Part shown: in pieces, positions 1-9,408 of the stretch
How positions within the stretch are numbered: the first letter of the stretch is position 1
How the letters are laid out: each line of letters starts with the position of its first letter
DNA from: Vibrio sp. qd031
GTDB lineage: Bacteria > Pseudomonadota > Gammaproteobacteria > Enterobacterales > Vibrionaceae
DNA: 33,361 bases
Assembly: GCF_002100145.1 (NCBI RefSeq)
Contig: NZ_JXQD01000006.1
Location: 1 to 33,361 of the forward strand
Direction of reading: 5' to 3'
The notes under the pieces: generated by a model
Databases searched by the model: none
Told to the model about the DNA's origin: nothing
The model's input: the letters and a program-made list of their open reading frames with translations, nothing else
Program-made: the position numbers and the translations under genes

Positions 1-114
1 GCGAATTGAACGAAAGAGGCTAGCTCTTGCTAACCGTAACAATCAAAACTTTCCCAACCGTCACTACCATGAGCCTCCCGCTAACGCGTGAGTCGCACGG
101 TATTGAATTACGAA

Positions 115-909
115 TTACTGATTGGTACTTTCAAATATCTTATCAGCCGATGCAGCCACAAAGCCTTGATAGAGTTCACCGTCCGCCATGGGATAACGTT
201 TTGCAAACTCGTAAAAGCCACCCGGTACCTGCTCATTACTGTCTTTAAACGCGACATCGACTCGGTCTGCCATAGTCGACGATTGCTCCAACAATACATC
301 GGGGCTGCCTTTCACCTCACCACCCGCTTCATTAATGACAAACCCAGCATCTCGCAGCGCTGCGTTCACTTCTACAACATCAGAATACGCATTTAACTGA
401 TTAACACTGACGGTAAAGTGATTAGCGCCATACCCATGAGCCGCCAACCAAGCCGCATACTCACTTTCCTTAGCCAATAATTGGTAATCTGCCGCACTGA
501 GGTCCCACAGACGTCCGCCCCACAAAAAATCTGGTGTGTTCATGGCAGCAGTATCAACTTGCGCCACTAAGCGTGTCACAACCCTCTGAAGCGCCTCTGA
601 ACACTCCTCTACTTTGAGCTCACTAATAAAGACCTTAGGCTGAGAAGGATCAGGATGCTCAAAATGTTTTGCGACCAAATGCTTAGACTCGAATAGGTAG
701 TCCCCTTTTGCTTGATAGCCGACATCCAAAAAAGGTTTGGCTAATTTTTCAAGGTTTACCGGCTCAAGATTAAAGGTGCGTAATGCTATATGGTCGTTAA
801 TCAATGCCTCACCTTCAATCAGCAGTTGATGAACTTTTTCGGCAGAAGGGCAAAGACGCGCGATATAGTCACGCCAGAGTGGATCAAACAAAGTCGAGGG
901 TGAGGTCAT
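115..909 (-). CDS. DUF1338 / 2-oxoadipate dioxygenase-decarboxylase-like protein
   Basis: 264 residues. I recognise the DUF1338 (YdcJ/HglS-like) fold family, iron(II) enzymes of the vicinal-oxygen-chelate type; the characterised Pseudomonas HglS converts 2-oxoadipate to 2-hydroxyglutarate. Visible family motifs are DHIALRT (H40, R44), GANHFTV (H164) and PGGFYEFAKRYP (E234), which give a plausible 2-His-1-Glu metal site plus a substrate-binding Arg. It is much shorter than the roughly 450-residue HglS and YdcJ, so the substrate may differ. The ATG has a good AAGGAG site 7 bases upstream. It lies 133 bases after astD on the same strand and is probably the last gene of the arginine-catabolic unit, which suggests a role with a 2-oxo acid made or used there. 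Family is confident; substrate is unknown. Confidence 0.8.
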   Translation of the reverse strand: MTSPSTLFDPLWRDYIARLCPSAEKVHQLLIEGEALINDHIALRTFNLEPVNLEKLAKPFLDVGYQAKGDYLFESKHLVAKHFEHPDPSQPKVFISELKVEECSEALQRVVTRLVAQVDTAAMNTPDFLWGGRLWDLSAADYQLLAKESEYAAWLAAHGYGANHFTVSVNQLNAYSDVVEVNAALRDAGFVINEAGGEVKGSPDVLLEQSSTMADRVDVAFKDSNEQVPGGFYEFAKRYPMADGELYQGFVAASADKIFESTNQ

Positions 910-1042
910 CGTAGACTCCTTTTAGGACCCTTATAGTGTTGTTGTGGTCCATTGATGTAGGGAAAAGAGTATCTGTAAATTAGAGGTGACTGCTTTCAAT
1001 GTCATGTTTTTAAAGAAGCAGCCACACAACCTGTGACTATTT

Positions 1043-2503
1043 TTATTTTAAGGTAATACCGGGTGCTAGAGTCTCTGGGAGCAGAGTATCCTGCCCTTCC
1101 ATTGACGCCATTGGGTAGGCACAGTAATCCGCAGCGTAATACGCACTTGGACGCAAGTTACCTGACGCGCCTGGACCACCAAACGGTGCATCACCGCTCG
1201 CTCCAGTAAGCTGTCGATTGCGATTTACAATGCCCGCTCGAATGTGATCGACAAAATAATCCCACTCCGCATCTACCGTAGAGATGAGACCAGCAGACAG
1301 ACCAAAACGAGTGTCGTTGGCTAAGATGACGGCTTGCTCTAAAGAGTCGTAACGCACCACTTGCAATAGCGGCCCAAAGTACTCTTCATCGGGTAAATCT
1401 TCGATTGCGGTAACATCAATGATGGCTGGTGATACAAAAGCTGCGCTCATGGCTTTCGCTTCTAAAAGACTGATTCCACCCAAACTCTGCAGATTGGTTT
1501 GCGCGTCCAATATGACTTGTACAGCTTGCTTAGAGATTTGTGGTCCCATAAAAGGTGCGGGTTCGGCAAAAGGCTGATCAATGCGGATTTGCGCTGTTGC
1601 ACTCACAAGTTTATCCAGTAAAGCATCACCTTTATCACCAAGGGGTACGTACAGCCTTCTGGCGCACGTACAGCGCTGACCTGCACTAATAAACGCAGAT
1701 TGAATGATGGTGTATACCGCGGCATCTAAGTCACCCATCGACTCAGAGATGACCAACGGGTTGTTGCCGCCCATTTCTAAGGCCAGCATTTTTCCAGGTT
1801 GACCGGCGAACTGCTGGTGCAAAAGGTGCCCTGTATTGGCACTGCCTGTAAACAGCAGCCCATCAATGCCTTTGGATTGAGCCAACGCAATGCCGGTTTC
1901 CTTGGCGCCCTGCACCAAGTTAATCACCCCTTTAGGTAAACCCGCTTCCTCCCAGAGTTTCATGGCCAACTCGCCCATCCAAGGGGTTTGTTCAGAAGGT
2001 TTAAATACCACGGTGTTCCCTGCTAAAAGTGCAGGAACAATGTGTCCGTTAGGCAAATGCCCAGGGAAGTTATACGGGCCAAATACCGCCATCACACCGA
2101 GAGGACGGTGACGCAATACAATTTGATTGCCTGCTGCTTCACGCTGTTTTTCACCGGTTCGTTCTTGATAGGCTCGAATTGATATAGCGATTTTTCCTGC
2201 CATCGCAGCCGCTTCAGTGCGCGTTTCCCAAATCGGCTTTCCGGTTTCTTTGGCAATCACTTCGGCAATCGTTTCGGCGTGCTCTTTCACCTTTTTCGCA
2301 AATGACAGCACCACTTGTTCGCGCTCACTAAAAGGACGTTTTTTCCATTCAATAAATGCGCTTCTCGCCGCACTCACTGCGAGTTCAACTTGCGGTGGGG
2401 TTGCGGTTAACCCTTCCCAAACTACCGAGTCATCATACGGGGCGAGCGAATGCATAGGCTCCCCAAGTCCAGCTTGCCACTCTCCAGCAATCCATTGTGT
2501 CAT
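1043..2503 (-). CDS. astD: N-succinylglutamate 5-semialdehyde dehydrogenase
   Basis: 486 residues, full length for AstD. NAD-dependent aldehyde dehydrogenase that oxidises succinylglutamate semialdehyde to succinylglutamate, the fourth step of the arginine succinyltransferase (AST) pathway. Visible ALDH motifs are the [14 protein letters not shown] segment (about 141-154), the nucleotide-binding FTGSANTG (218-225), the general base in LALEMGGN (E243) and the nucleophile in AGQRCTCA (C278). The start sits 12 bases after the astA stop, with GGAGAG as ribosome-binding site. The tight spacing with astA and the family match make the call secure. The astB and astE genes of the pathway are not in this window. 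Confidence 0.95.
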   Translation of the reverse strand: MTQWIAGEWQAGLGEPMHSLAPYDDSVVWEGLTATPPQVELAVSAARSAFIEWKKRPFSEREQVVLSFAKKVKEHAETIAEVIAKETGKPIWETRTEAAAMAGKIAISIRAYQERTGEKQREAAGNQIVLRHRPLGVMAVFGPYNFPGHLPNGHIVPALLAGNTVVFKPSEQTPWMGELAMKLWEEAGLPKGVINLVQGAKETGIALAQSKGIDGLLFTGSANTGHLLHQQFAGQPGKMLALEMGGNNPLVISESMGDLDAAVYTIIQSAFISAGQRCTCARRLYVPLGDKGDALLDKLVSATAQIRIDQPFAEPAPFMGPQISKQAVQVILDAQTNLQSLGGISLLEAKAMSAAFVSPAIIDVTAIEDLPDEEYFGPLLQVVRYDSLEQAVILANDTRFGLSAGLISTVDAEWDYFVDHIRAGIVNRNRQLTGASGDAPFGGPGASGNLRPSAYYAADYCAYPMASMEGQDTLLPETLAPGITLK

Positions 2504-2515
2504 GTTTTCTCTCCG

Positions 2516-3535
2516 TTATTGAGCTAGCAGACGAATCATATCGCCTTGTTGCACTTGCAGTGCATCCGCCGCTTCAGGGGTGATGATGGCGCTACCACTG
2601 GCGGCGTCATAGGCCGCTTTGGTCGCAACGGCGCGGAAATTTTCAAATGAGCTATTACACATTAAGTAGTCTTGCGAGCTAACATGCTCAGCAACTTTCA
2701 CTTTGGCGCGAAATGAATGACGCACCGACTCAATATTGCGTAGATCACACTCCACCGTAGGGCCGCCATCAAAAATGTCGACGTAGTCGCGACACGTGAA
2801 TCCCTCACGCTCTAAAAGCTTAAGTGCTGGAATAGTGTTGTCATGAACCTTCCCAATCACCGCTTGCGCTTCAGGGCTGAGCAAGTTGATGTAAATCGGC
2901 AACTTTGGCATCAGGTCCGCAATGAACCCCTTTTTACCTATACCGGTTAAGTAATCAGCCAAGGTGAAGTCAATAGAGAAAAAGTGCTCTTGAAGCCACT
3001 GCCAAAATGGCGAGTTACCTTCATCGTCAGACACACCACGCATTTCGGCAAAGATCGTTTTAGAGAAACGGTGCGGGTGCTCCGCCATCATTAGAAATCG
3101 ACACTTAGACATTAAACGGCCATTCAATCCTTTACGAAAATCTGGGCGTAAAAACAGCGTACAAATCTCACTGCATCCAGTGTAGTTATTGCCAAAGGTG
3201 AGTAGCTTTACAACGTTATTCACCCCAAGCTTTGGCGATGAGTGCACAACCTTGCTGATATGATACGAATAAAAAGGGACATCCCAACCGATGGCGCCTT
3301 CAATACCAGTGGTACCTGCGACCTCACCAGAGTCGGAATCGACTCCGACCATAAGATAGCCTTCATCGCTTGGTTCGGTGACTTCACCTTTTGCAAAACT
3401 GTATTCTGAATGGGTGATTCTATTGGTCAGTAACTCTTCGTTCACAGGCAGTGACGTAAAGCCATGACCCGATTCTACGGCGCACGTGTGCAGCGCATCG
3501 TAGTCGGACAGTGATATAGGACGGACGACAAGCAT
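2516..3535 (-). CDS. astA: Arginine N-succinyltransferase
   Basis: 339 residues. Transfers succinate from succinyl-CoA to the alpha-amino group of arginine, committing it to the AST catabolic route. The N-terminal MLVVRPISLSDYDAL and the overall length match the AstA family, an acyltransferase of GNAT-like fold. The start is marked by a full AAGGAGG ribosome-binding site 8 bases upstream, the strongest in this cluster. It follows argD/astC by 66 bases, and that gap holds a terminator-like hairpin (see separate entry), so expression of astA relative to argD may be set there. astD follows 12 bases downstream. Confidence 0.95.
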   Translation of the reverse strand: MLVVRPISLSDYDALHTCAVESGHGFTSLPVNEELLTNRITHSEYSFAKGEVTEPSDEGYLMVGVDSDSGEVAGTTGIEGAIGWDVPFYSYHISKVVHSSPKLGVNNVVKLLTFGNNYTGCSEICTLFLRPDFRKGLNGRLMSKCRFLMMAEHPHRFSKTIFAEMRGVSDDEGNSPFWQWLQEHFFSIDFTLADYLTGIGKKGFIADLMPKLPIYINLLSPEAQAVIGKVHDNTIPALKLLEREGFTCRDYVDIFDGGPTVECDLRNIESVRHSFRAKVKVAEHVSSQDYLMCNSSFENFRAVATKAAYDAASGSAIITPEAADALQVQQGDMIRLLAQ

Positions 3536-3555
3536 CTCTACTTCCTCCTTGATGT

Positions 3556-3579
3556 AAAAAGGGCTAACGAGTAGCCCTT
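3556..3579 (-). terminator. Terminator-like hairpin between argD and astA
   Basis: Perfect 8 bp inverted repeat AAGGGCTA (3559-3566) and TAGCCCTT (3572-3579) with a 5-base loop. Read on the minus strand the stem runs into TTTTT (3560-3556), the layout of an intrinsic terminator, but it lies between two genes of one operon. It may be a partial terminator that gives argD more transcript than astA-astD, or a stability element. Confidence 0.6.
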
Positions 3580-3601
3580 AGTATTGCTGGGCGGCGCTAA
3601 A

Positions 3602-4813
3602 TTAGACTAGTGTGGAGATAGCTTTGTCTAAACGAGCCAAGCCTTGATTAATTTCGTCTTCAGTGATCACTAATGACGGAGTAAAACGAACGACATTTGC
3701 ACCGGCAATCAGGACCATTAGACCTTCTTTTCCAGCCGCAACGAGTACGTCACGAGCTCGGCCTTGCCACTGTTCATTCAGTGCAGCGCCAATTAGAAGC
3801 CCTTTGCCGCGAATTTCTTCAAACAGGCCGTATTTAGCATTAATAGCGTCCAGTCCTTGTCGAAATAGCGCTTCACGCTGCGTAACGCCCGCTAAAATTT
3901 CTGGCTGAGCAATCACATCAACCACAGCTTCAGCGACGGCACACGCCAATGGATTACCGCCGTATGTTGAGCCATGGGTGCCCACTTTCAGGTGCTGCGC
4001 TAACTCGGTTGTAGTTAACATTGCACCGATAGGAAAACCGCCACCTAGAGATTTAGCGGTGCTTAAAATATCAGGGGTTATGCCAAGGCCTTGATACGCA
4101 TAGAATTCGCCAGTGCGACCGTTACCGGTTTGAACTTCATCAAATATCAGCAGGGCATTGTGCTTATCGCACAATTCACGAACCGCTTGGACAAATTCTG
4201 GAGTAGGACTGACGATGCCGCCTTCACCTTGCAGAGGCTCCATCATAATGGCGCAGGTTTTATCCGAGATATGAGCGGCCAGCGCATCGACATCGTTGTA
4301 AGGTAAGTGTGTCACATCACCAGGTTTAGGACCAAAGCCATCCGAGTACGCGGCTTGTCCACCAACGGTGACAGTGAAAAAAGTACGACCATGGAAGCCT
4401 TGTTTAAATGCGATGATTTCAGATTTTTCTTCGCCATGAACATCGGCGGCCCAACGACGGGCAAGTTTAAGCGCGGCTTCATTGGCTTCCGCCCCTGAGT
4501 TAGCAAAAAAGACTTTTTCAGCAAAACTGACTTCAGTCAGCTTCTTGGCTAAGCGTAATGCAGGCTCATTGGTCATCACATTACTGAGGTGCCACAATTT
4601 GTTGCCCTGTTCCGTCAATGCTTTCACCATCGCAGGATGGCAGTGGCCTAAACAGCTAACCGCGATACCACCAGCAAAGTCGATGTATTCTTTATCTTGC
4701 TGATCCCAAATGCGCGATCCTTCACCTCGAACCGGAATGATCTCCATTGGGTTATAACAAGGGACCATTACTTCATCAAACTGAGCTCGATTTACTTCGT
4801 GTTTTGCTGTCAT
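3602..4813 (-). CDS. argD: Acetylornithine/succinylornithine aminotransferase
   Basis: 403 residues, class III PLP aminotransferase. The PLP lysine is in [11 protein letters not shown] (K254), and the cofactor-binding Asp in [10 protein letters not shown] (D225). The family acts on N-acetylornithine in arginine synthesis and on N-succinylornithine in AST catabolism. The position ahead of astA and astD points to the catabolic AstC role. The rest of the arginine biosynthetic genes lie about 20 kb away, so this one gene probably serves both pathways, as annotated in other vibrios. The ATG has AAGGA 7 bases upstream. Candidate promoter, CRP and ARG-like sites lie upstream. argD versus astC is a naming choice; the enzyme class is certain. 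Confidence 0.95.
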   Translation of the reverse strand: MTAKHEVNRAQFDEVMVPCYNPMEIIPVRGEGSRIWDQQDKEYIDFAGGIAVSCLGHCHPAMVKALTEQGNKLWHLSNVMTNEPALRLAKKLTEVSFAEKVFFANSGAEANEAALKLARRWAADVHGEEKSEIIAFKQGFHGRTFFTVTVGGQAAYSDGFGPKPGDVTHLPYNDVDALAAHISDKTCAIMMEPLQGEGGIVSPTPEFVQAVRELCDKHNALLIFDEVQTGNGRTGEFYAYQGLGITPDILSTAKSLGGGFPIGAMLTTTELAQHLKVGTHGSTYGGNPLACAVAEAVVDVIAQPEILAGVTQREALFRQGLDAINAKYGLFEEIRGKGLLIGAALNEQWQGRARDVLVAAGKEGLMVLIAGANVVRFTPSLVITEDEINQGLARLDKAISTLV

Positions 4814-4860
4814 CGCACATTCCTTCTTAACTCGACCGGACCGAATACGGACAGGTCTCT

Positions 4861-4878
4861 GCCTTCATCTTTGAAGGC
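4861..4878 (-). promoter_or_regulatory. Hairpin in the argD leader, nested in a larger inverted repeat
   Basis: Inner perfect stem GCCTTCA (4861-4867) and TGAAGGC (4872-4878) with a 4-base loop. It is enclosed by an outer repeat, CGGACAG (4848-4854) and CTGTCCG (4890-4896). It lies 48 bases upstream of the argD ATG. The inner hairpin would be in the argD leader RNA. The outer left-to-right repeat straddles the predicted start of transcription, so it may act as DNA. Confidence 0.45.
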
Positions 4879-4899
4879 GAAACATTATTCTGTCCGCGC

Positions 4900-4929
4900 A
4901 TTGTATTTACAATTTATTAACCAATTCAA
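4900..4929 (-). promoter_or_regulatory. Candidate sigma70 promoter of argD-ast
   Basis: On the minus strand TTGAAT (4929-4924) and TACAAT (4905-4900) are separated by 18 bases, five of six matches to the -10 and a fair -35. Predicted transcription start is near 4893, giving a leader of about 80 bases. Confidence 0.5.
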
Positions 4930-4990
4930 TAGTAAAATCCATTTTTATCTATTCGAGGAAAGGACATCACTGAATTGCCAATGACTATTT

Positions 4991-5039
4991 ATGCATCAGT
5001 TATTCACAATTATGAAGTGTTTTTTTGAAAAAAGTCACA
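4991..5039. promoter_or_regulatory. Candidate CRP site and weak ARG-box pair upstream of argD
   Basis: TTTGA-N6-TCACA at 5024-5039 matches nine of ten core CRP positions. Just to its left are ARG-like half sites: ATTCA (5002-5006) and TATGAA (5011-5016), arranged as the facing halves of two 18-base boxes 2 bases apart (4991-5008 and 5011-5028). The outer halves are poor. The elements lie about 100-140 bases upstream of the candidate promoter, rather far for direct action. The rest of the 345-base gap 4814-5158 holds the promoter, the hairpins and the pabA terminator. Confidence 0.3.
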
Positions 5040-5110
5040 AAAAACAGTTAAGCGTCGGTGAGGCCAGATTTTTGGTGATGACGATTGCAGAGGTTGTTGA
5101 ATAAGTTTTC

Positions 5111-5133
5111 AAACCCTGAAAGGTTTTTCAGGG
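5111..5133 (-). terminator. Probable pabA terminator
   Basis: Stem CCCTGAAA (5114-5121) and TTTCAGGG (5126-5133), 4-base loop, 25 bases past the pabA stop. The following minus-strand sequence is only moderately T-rich, so termination may be partial. Confidence 0.5.
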
Positions 5134-5158
5134 CTAAAATATTTTCTAAATTGTGAGA

Positions 5159-5737
5159 TCACAAGCGCAGGAAGTTGGCCAATAACGCGTGACCTTGTTC
5201 TGTTTTTATCGACTCAGGGTGAAATTGAACGCCATGGATTGGCAAATGTTTATGGGCAAGCCCCATAATTTCATCGAACTCACCGTTTGATGTTTCTGTC
5301 CAAGCTGTCACCGTAAAGTCGCTGGGTAAGCTGCTTCTCTCGACAATCAGAGAGTGATAGCGGGTCACGGTCAATGGACGATTCAGTTTAGCAAAAAGCC
5401 CCGTACCATTATGTTGAATTGGTGACGTTTTTCCGTGAATAGGCTTGTTGGCACGTACTACTTTACCGCCAAACACTTGAGCGATAGATTGATGACCAAG
5501 GCAAACCCCCAATAGTGGAATCTTTCCTGCTACTTCACGGATAAGATCCAGTGATATCCCCGCTTGATCCGGCGTACATGGGCCCGGAGAAATCACAATA
5601 TGAGTCGGGTTTAGTTCGATGGCTTGTTGAACAGTAATAGCGTCATTACGGATCACAACGGGTTCGACGCCCAACTCGCAGAAATACTGATATAAGTTGT
5701 AGGTGAACGAGTCGTAGTTATCAATAATGAGCAGCAT
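5159..5737 (-). CDS. pabA: Aminodeoxychorismate synthase glutaminase subunit
   Basis: 192 residues, class I glutamine amidotransferase (TrpG/PabA family). The catalytic triad is visible: C79 in GVCLGHQS, H173 and E175 in GVQFHPES. The oxyanion strand [10 protein letters not shown] is at 51-60. It supplies ammonia to PabB to make 4-amino-4-deoxychorismate for folate. The family cannot be told from anthranilate synthase TrpG by motif alone; the position next to argD, away from any trp operon, is the one where vibrios carry the stand-alone pabA/trpG gene. No clear ribosome-binding site precedes the ATG. It stands alone between argD and trpS. Confidence 0.85.
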   Translation of the reverse strand: MLLIIDNYDSFTYNLYQYFCELGVEPVVIRNDAITVQQAIELNPTHIVISPGPCTPDQAGISLDLIREVAGKIPLLGVCLGHQSIAQVFGGKVVRANKPIHGKTSPIQHNGTGLFAKLNRPLTVTRYHSLIVERSSLPSDFTVTAWTETSNGEFDEIMGLAHKHLPIHGVQFHPESIKTEQGHALLANFLRL

Positions 5738-5957
5738 GGTGATTATTAAGATGTTCTGTCAAACGCTATTAGAAGCCGAACTATACCGATGTTCAGCGGC
5801 ATTGTCTCTAATTGAAATGTTCATCAGCTGCTAAAACCAATCAACTGATCATTGCTGCTTTTGAATGACCTAGATGGGTATTAGCGACCAAAGTGCCGCT
5901 CTATAATACCACCTTGCTCTGTATCGGTGACCAAAAGAGCGTTTAACTCAAGAACCA
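5738..5957. other. Intergenic region upstream of pabA
   Basis: I see no gene here. It must contain the pabA promoter; a TATTAT-type -10 can be read on the minus strand near 5900 but no well-spaced -35 goes with it, so I do not assign one. Confidence 0.4.
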
Positions 5958-5959
5958 AG

Positions 5960-5989
5960 AAAAAAAGCCAGTTCATCACTGAACTGGCT
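5960..5989 (-). terminator. trpS intrinsic terminator
   Basis: Perfect 10 bp stem AGCCAGTTCA (5966-5975) and TGAACTGGCT (5980-5989), 4-base loop. On the minus strand the stem is followed by a run of seven T. It lies 30 bases past the trpS stop. Confidence 0.9.
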
Positions 5990-6019
5990 CTCTAAAGCAA
6001 CGTAAGTCTTTATTGGTTG

Positions 6020-7036
6020 CTAGATGCGCTCTACAAAGCCAACCGCTTTGTAAGCTTGCTTAAGAACGATAGAGGCGCGTTCTGATGCTTTATCGGCACC
6101 TTGCTTCATCACTTGATTGAGGAACGTGCGATCTTGACGAATACGTTGATACTCCGCCTGAACAGGTTCTAACATTGACACAAGCGCTTCACCAACATCA
6201 TTTTTAAACGGTCCATACATTTCAACGCCAGCGTATTGAGCTTCAATTTCATCAAAGTTTTTACCTGTCGCCGCCGAGTACAGCCCCATCAAGTTAGCAA
6301 TACCGGCTTTATTTTCCACATCGTAAGCAATACGTGGTGGAGTGTCGGTATCAGTTTGTGCTTTCTTCACTTTCTTGATGATTGATTTTGGATCTTCAAG
6401 CAAAGTAATGACGTTTTTACGATTGTCGTCAGACTTCGACATTTTCTTAGTCGCGTCTTGCAAGCTCATGACACGTGCATTGACCTTAGGAATATACGGC
6501 TCAGGGACTTCAAAAATAGGCGTCTCTTGACCATAAATGTTGTTAAAGCGCGTCGCAATATCTCGCGCCAACTCTAGGTGTTGCTTTTGGTCACTGCCAA
6601 CAGGCACTTGGTGAGCGCCGTAGAGTAAGATGTCGGCTGCCATCAATACTGGGTAGTCATACAAGCCAACATTGACGTCGTTTGCGTAACGGGCAGACTT
6701 ATCTTTAAACTGAGTCATACGATTCAGCTCACCCATTTGCGTGTAACAGTTAAGAAGCCATCCCAATTGCGCGTGCTCCGGTACATGCGACTGCACAAAC
6801 AACGTGCTTTTCTTGGGATCGACGCCAACAGCCAGACAAATAGCCAATGCATCTAACGTTGCTTCGTAAAGCGCGGCTGCATCTTGGCGAACGGTCACTG
6901 CATGAAGGTCTACAACGCAGTAGTGACAATCGTAGTCGTCCTGCATTTGTTGCCATTGACGTAGAGCACCCAAGTAGTTACCAATACTTAGTTCACCGGA
7001 GGGTTGAACACCACTCAAAACAATGGGTTTGCTCAT
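6020..7036 (-). CDS. trpS: Tryptophanyl-tRNA synthetase
   Basis: 338 residues, class I aminoacyl-tRNA synthetase that charges tRNA-Trp. The HIGH-type signature reads [11 protein letters not shown] (13-23) and the KMSKS loop is exact at 198-202. Length matches the bacterial enzyme. ATG preceded by AAGGAA at 8 bases. In enterics and vibrios trpS closes the aroK-aroB-damX-dam-rpe-gph block; here a strong hairpin lies between gph and trpS, so it may be transcribed partly on its own. Confidence 0.97.
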   Translation of the reverse strand: MSKPIVLSGVQPSGELSIGNYLGALRQWQQMQDDYDCHYCVVDLHAVTVRQDAAALYEATLDALAICLAVGVDPKKSTLFVQSHVPEHAQLGWLLNCYTQMGELNRMTQFKDKSARYANDVNVGLYDYPVLMAADILLYGAHQVPVGSDQKQHLELARDIATRFNNIYGQETPIFEVPEPYIPKVNARVMSLQDATKKMSKSDDNRKNVITLLEDPKSIIKKVKKAQTDTDTPPRIAYDVENKAGIANLMGLYSAATGKNFDEIEAQYAGVEMYGPFKNDVGEALVSMLEPVQAEYQRIRQDRTFLNQVMKQGADKASERASIVLKQAYKAVGFVERI

Positions 7037-7079
7037 AGCAAAGCTTCCTTAATAGAAATTTGATTCGGATAAATAGTAG

Positions 7080-7104
7080 AAAACCGAGCCAATAGCTCGG
7101 TTTT
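7080..7104. terminator. Terminator hairpin between gph and trpS
   Basis: Perfect 10 bp stem AAAACCGAGC (7080-7089) and GCTCGGTTTT (7095-7104), 5-base loop. It is symmetrical, with T-ending arms in both directions, and lies about 70 bases past the gph stop and 44 bases ahead of trpS. Confidence 0.75.
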
Positions 7105-7174
7105 GTCAGTGTACTCATTAGCGAGTATCTTGCCAAACATTTTAGTGACTGCAGAGCCAGCTATCTGCTCATAA

Positions 7175-7867
7175 CTAGCTCTGAGTCAGCGCCAGACCTA
7201 ACAGCTCTAGAACGTCACTCACATCATCGGCAACCACATCTGGAGACGCATTGGCAATTGGCTCTCCGTGGTTGTAACCATAAGTTAAACCAAACGAATG
7301 ACAACCAGCATTTTTTGCGGCCAAAATATCGTTCTTAGAGTCACCCACCATCAACATCTGCGAGGGTTTAATGCTGTACTTTTCCATCAAATGGTTAAGT
7401 GCAATTGGGTTAGGCTTTTTCTGCTCAAACGCATCGCCGCCTAACACCTCAACAAAGTAGTCCTTAATATTGTGCTGCTCTAAGATCTCCGGCACAAACA
7501 TCGATGGCTTATTGGTGACAATGGCAAGTGGGATGCCTGCATCATGTAAACGCGCTAACGTGTCGACCACATTAGGGTATAAGCGACTCAACTGGTGATG
7601 GGTCTCGGCGTAAAACTGGTCAAACAGACGACGAGCTTCGCGTTTAGTCTCGTCACTGAGCTCATCACTCACTGTCAGACTCTGGCTCAACGAACGACCA
7701 ATTAACACATCAGCGCCATTGCCAACGTAGTCACGCACTTGATCTTCACTCACCGGCGCATAGCCTAAGGTCTGTGCGGCTTTGTCTGCCGCAATCGCAA
7801 GATCCGGAACACTGTCGAGCAAAGTGCCGTCTAAATCGAAAACAATAAATTGGATATCTGAAAACAT
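7175..7867 (-). CDS. gph: Phosphoglycolate phosphatase
   Basis: About 230 residues, HAD-superfamily phosphatase that removes phosphate from 2-phosphoglycolate. HAD motif I is FDLDGTLLDS near the N-terminus, motif II IVTNKPS, and motif III/IV MLMVGDSKNDILAAKNAG. I chose ATG at 7867, giving MFSDIQFIVFDLDGT, which fits the family start. A TTG at 7873, directly after the rpe stop codon, is also possible and is better spaced from the AAGGTG site at the rpe 3' end (6 bases rather than 12). Either way rpe and gph are almost contiguous and translationally coupled. Confidence 0.95.
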   Translation of the reverse strand: MFSDIQFIVFDLDGTLLDSVPDLAIAADKAAQTLGYAPVSEDQVRDYVGNGADVLIGRSLSQSLTVSDELSDETKREARRLFDQFYAETHHQLSRLYPNVVDTLARLHDAGIPLAIVTNKPSMFVPEILEQHNIKDYFVEVLGGDAFEQKKPNPIALNHLMEKYSIKPSQMLMVGDSKNDILAAKNAGCHSFGLTYGYNHGEPIANASPDVVADDVSDVLELLGLALTQS

Positions 7868-7873
7868 CGGCAA

Positions 7874-8545
7874 CTATTTCACCTTCGCAAGTTCAGTGCG
7901 CATTTCAGCAATCACTTCTTTGTAGTCTGGCTGGCTAAAGATAGCTGAGCCGGCAACAAACATATCCGCACCAGCTTCGGCAATTTCGCGAATATTATCC
8001 ACTTTTACGCCACCATCAATCTCTAATCGAATATCACGACCAGATTGATTGATGCGCTCTTTAACGGCACGCAGTTTGTTGAGTGTTTCAGGAATAAACG
8101 ACTGACCACCAAAGCCAGGGTTCACCGACATCAACAAGATCAGGTCAAGCTTATCCATAATATGGTCAAGACAGCTAAGCGGTGTTGCAGGGTTAAGCAC
8201 TACACCTGCCTGACAACCATTTTCTTTAATCAACTGTAAAGTACGATCAACGTGCTCTGAGGCTTCAACATGGAAGGTGATCATGGTTGCACCGGCTTTG
8301 GCAAAATCAGGGATGATTCTGTCAACGGGCTTCACCATTAGATGCACATCAATCGGTGCTGTGATGCCGTAATCACGAAGTGCTTTACACACTGGCGCAC
8401 CAAAGGTGAGATTTGGGACGTAATGATTGTCCATCACATCAAAGTGAACCACGTCGGCACCGTCCGCAAGGACTTTTTCTACATCTTCACCAAGGCGGGC
8501 AAAATCCGCAGACAAAATAGAAGGGGCAATTAAAAACTCTTTCAT
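7874..8545 (-). CDS. rpe: Ribulose-phosphate 3-epimerase
   Basis: 223 residues, TIM-barrel epimerase interconverting ribulose 5-phosphate and xylulose 5-phosphate in the pentose phosphate pathway. Family hallmarks: [14 protein letters not shown] at the N-terminus, [16 protein letters not shown] (metal and catalytic Asp), [16 protein letters not shown] and the phosphate-binding EIDGGV...[16 protein letters not shown] preceded by AGGA. It lies 26 bases after dam and is directly followed by gph, the same order as in E. coli. Confidence 0.97.
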   Translation of the reverse strand: MKEFLIAPSILSADFARLGEDVEKVLADGADVVHFDVMDNHYVPNLTFGAPVCKALRDYGITAPIDVHLMVKPVDRIIPDFAKAGATMITFHVEASEHVDRTLQLIKENGCQAGVVLNPATPLSCLDHIMDKLDLILLMSVNPGFGGQSFIPETLNKLRAVKERINQSGRDIRLEIDGGVKVDNIREIAEAGADMFVAGSAIFSQPDYKEVIAEMRTELAKVK

Positions 8546-8571
8546 GGTCAGTTCCTATATGAGTGGCAACC

Positions 8572-9408
8572 TTACGGTGAGGTAGAAAGGTTACTGGACG
8601 CAAACAAGGCCAGCAACTCGTCAACTTTATTGCGACCACTACCATTTCGGCTAATGGTTCGCTTTACTTTTACGACATTAAGATCGGCGCCATGATATAA
8701 GCGGCGAGTTAGAGTCGTGTCATGATTAGATATCAGTACCGGAATATCACGCTTAAATGCCGTGCGCTCTGCAATATCCGCTAATGCGGCTTGATCATCT
8801 AAACTAAACCCATTCCCTGCATAAGAGGTGAAATTCGCGGTAGTCGACAGCGGTGCATAAGGTGGATCACAGTAAACCACACTGCCTTTGCGCGCACGCT
8901 TAAACGTCTCTGTATAGCTTTCGCAAACAAAGGTCGCCTTTTTGGCTTTTTCGGAAAAGAAAATCAGCTCATCTTCTGGGAAATATGGCTTTTTATACGA
9001 GCCAAAAGGCACGTTAAAACCGCCCTTTTTATTGTATCGGCACAACCCATTGAACCCAAAACGGTTCATATACAAGAACGCAAGCGAGCGGAAAAAAGGA
9101 TCGGTGGATTGGTTAAACTGCACACGCATATCGAGATAAAAGGCTTTATCGTTGCAGTGCGGTTCAAACAGACGCTTGGCTTCAGAGATATACTGCTCAG
9201 GATCGTTTTTGAGCAAGTTGTACAGATTAATCAGATCGGGATTAATATCTGCAAGCAGGTAATGCTCATAATCGGTATTCAAAAATACAGAACCTGCCCC
9301 AACAAACGGTTCAATCAGTTTGCGAGCTGGAGGTAGATGCTTCTGGATATCGTCGACCAAGCCGTACTTACCGCCGGCCCACTTTAAAAAAGCGCGCTGT
9401 TTTTTCAT
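8572..9408 (-). CDS. dam: DNA adenine methylase (GATC)
   Basis: 278 residues. N6-adenine methyltransferase of GATC sites. Order of motifs is that of the alpha class: FLKWAGGKYGLVDDI at 7-21, SAM-binding FVGAGSVF at 35-42, catalytic DPPY at 181-184. It acts in mismatch repair and replication timing. In vibrios it also licenses the second chromosome, where it is essential, which explains its place in a conserved core operon. The ribosome-binding site is weak. It lies between damX and rpe as in E. coli. Confidence 0.97.
   Translation of the reverse strand: MKKQRAFLKWAGGKYGLVDDIQKHLPPARKLIEPFVGAGSVFLNTDYEHYLLADINPDLINLYNLLKNDPEQYISEAKRLFEPHCNDKAFYLDMRVQFNQSTDPFFRSLAFLYMNRFGFNGLCRYNKKGGFNVPFGSYKKPYFPEDELIFFSEKAKKATFVCESYTETFKRARKGSVVYCDPPYAPLSTTANFTSYAGNGFSLDDQAALADIAERTAFKRDIPVLISNHDTTLTRRLYHGADLNVVKVKRTISRNGSGRNKVDELLALFASSNLSTSP

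Noticed and set aside
986..1025. Imperfect hairpin GTG-CTGCTT / AAGCAG-CAC between astD and the DUF1338 gene
   Set aside because: Long 20-base loop, one mismatch and no T-run; not enough for a terminator call.
4950..4990. Sigma54 promoter for the ast genes, as in E. coli
   Set aside because: TTGGCA on the minus strand has the GG of a -24 element but no GC at the proper -12 distance.
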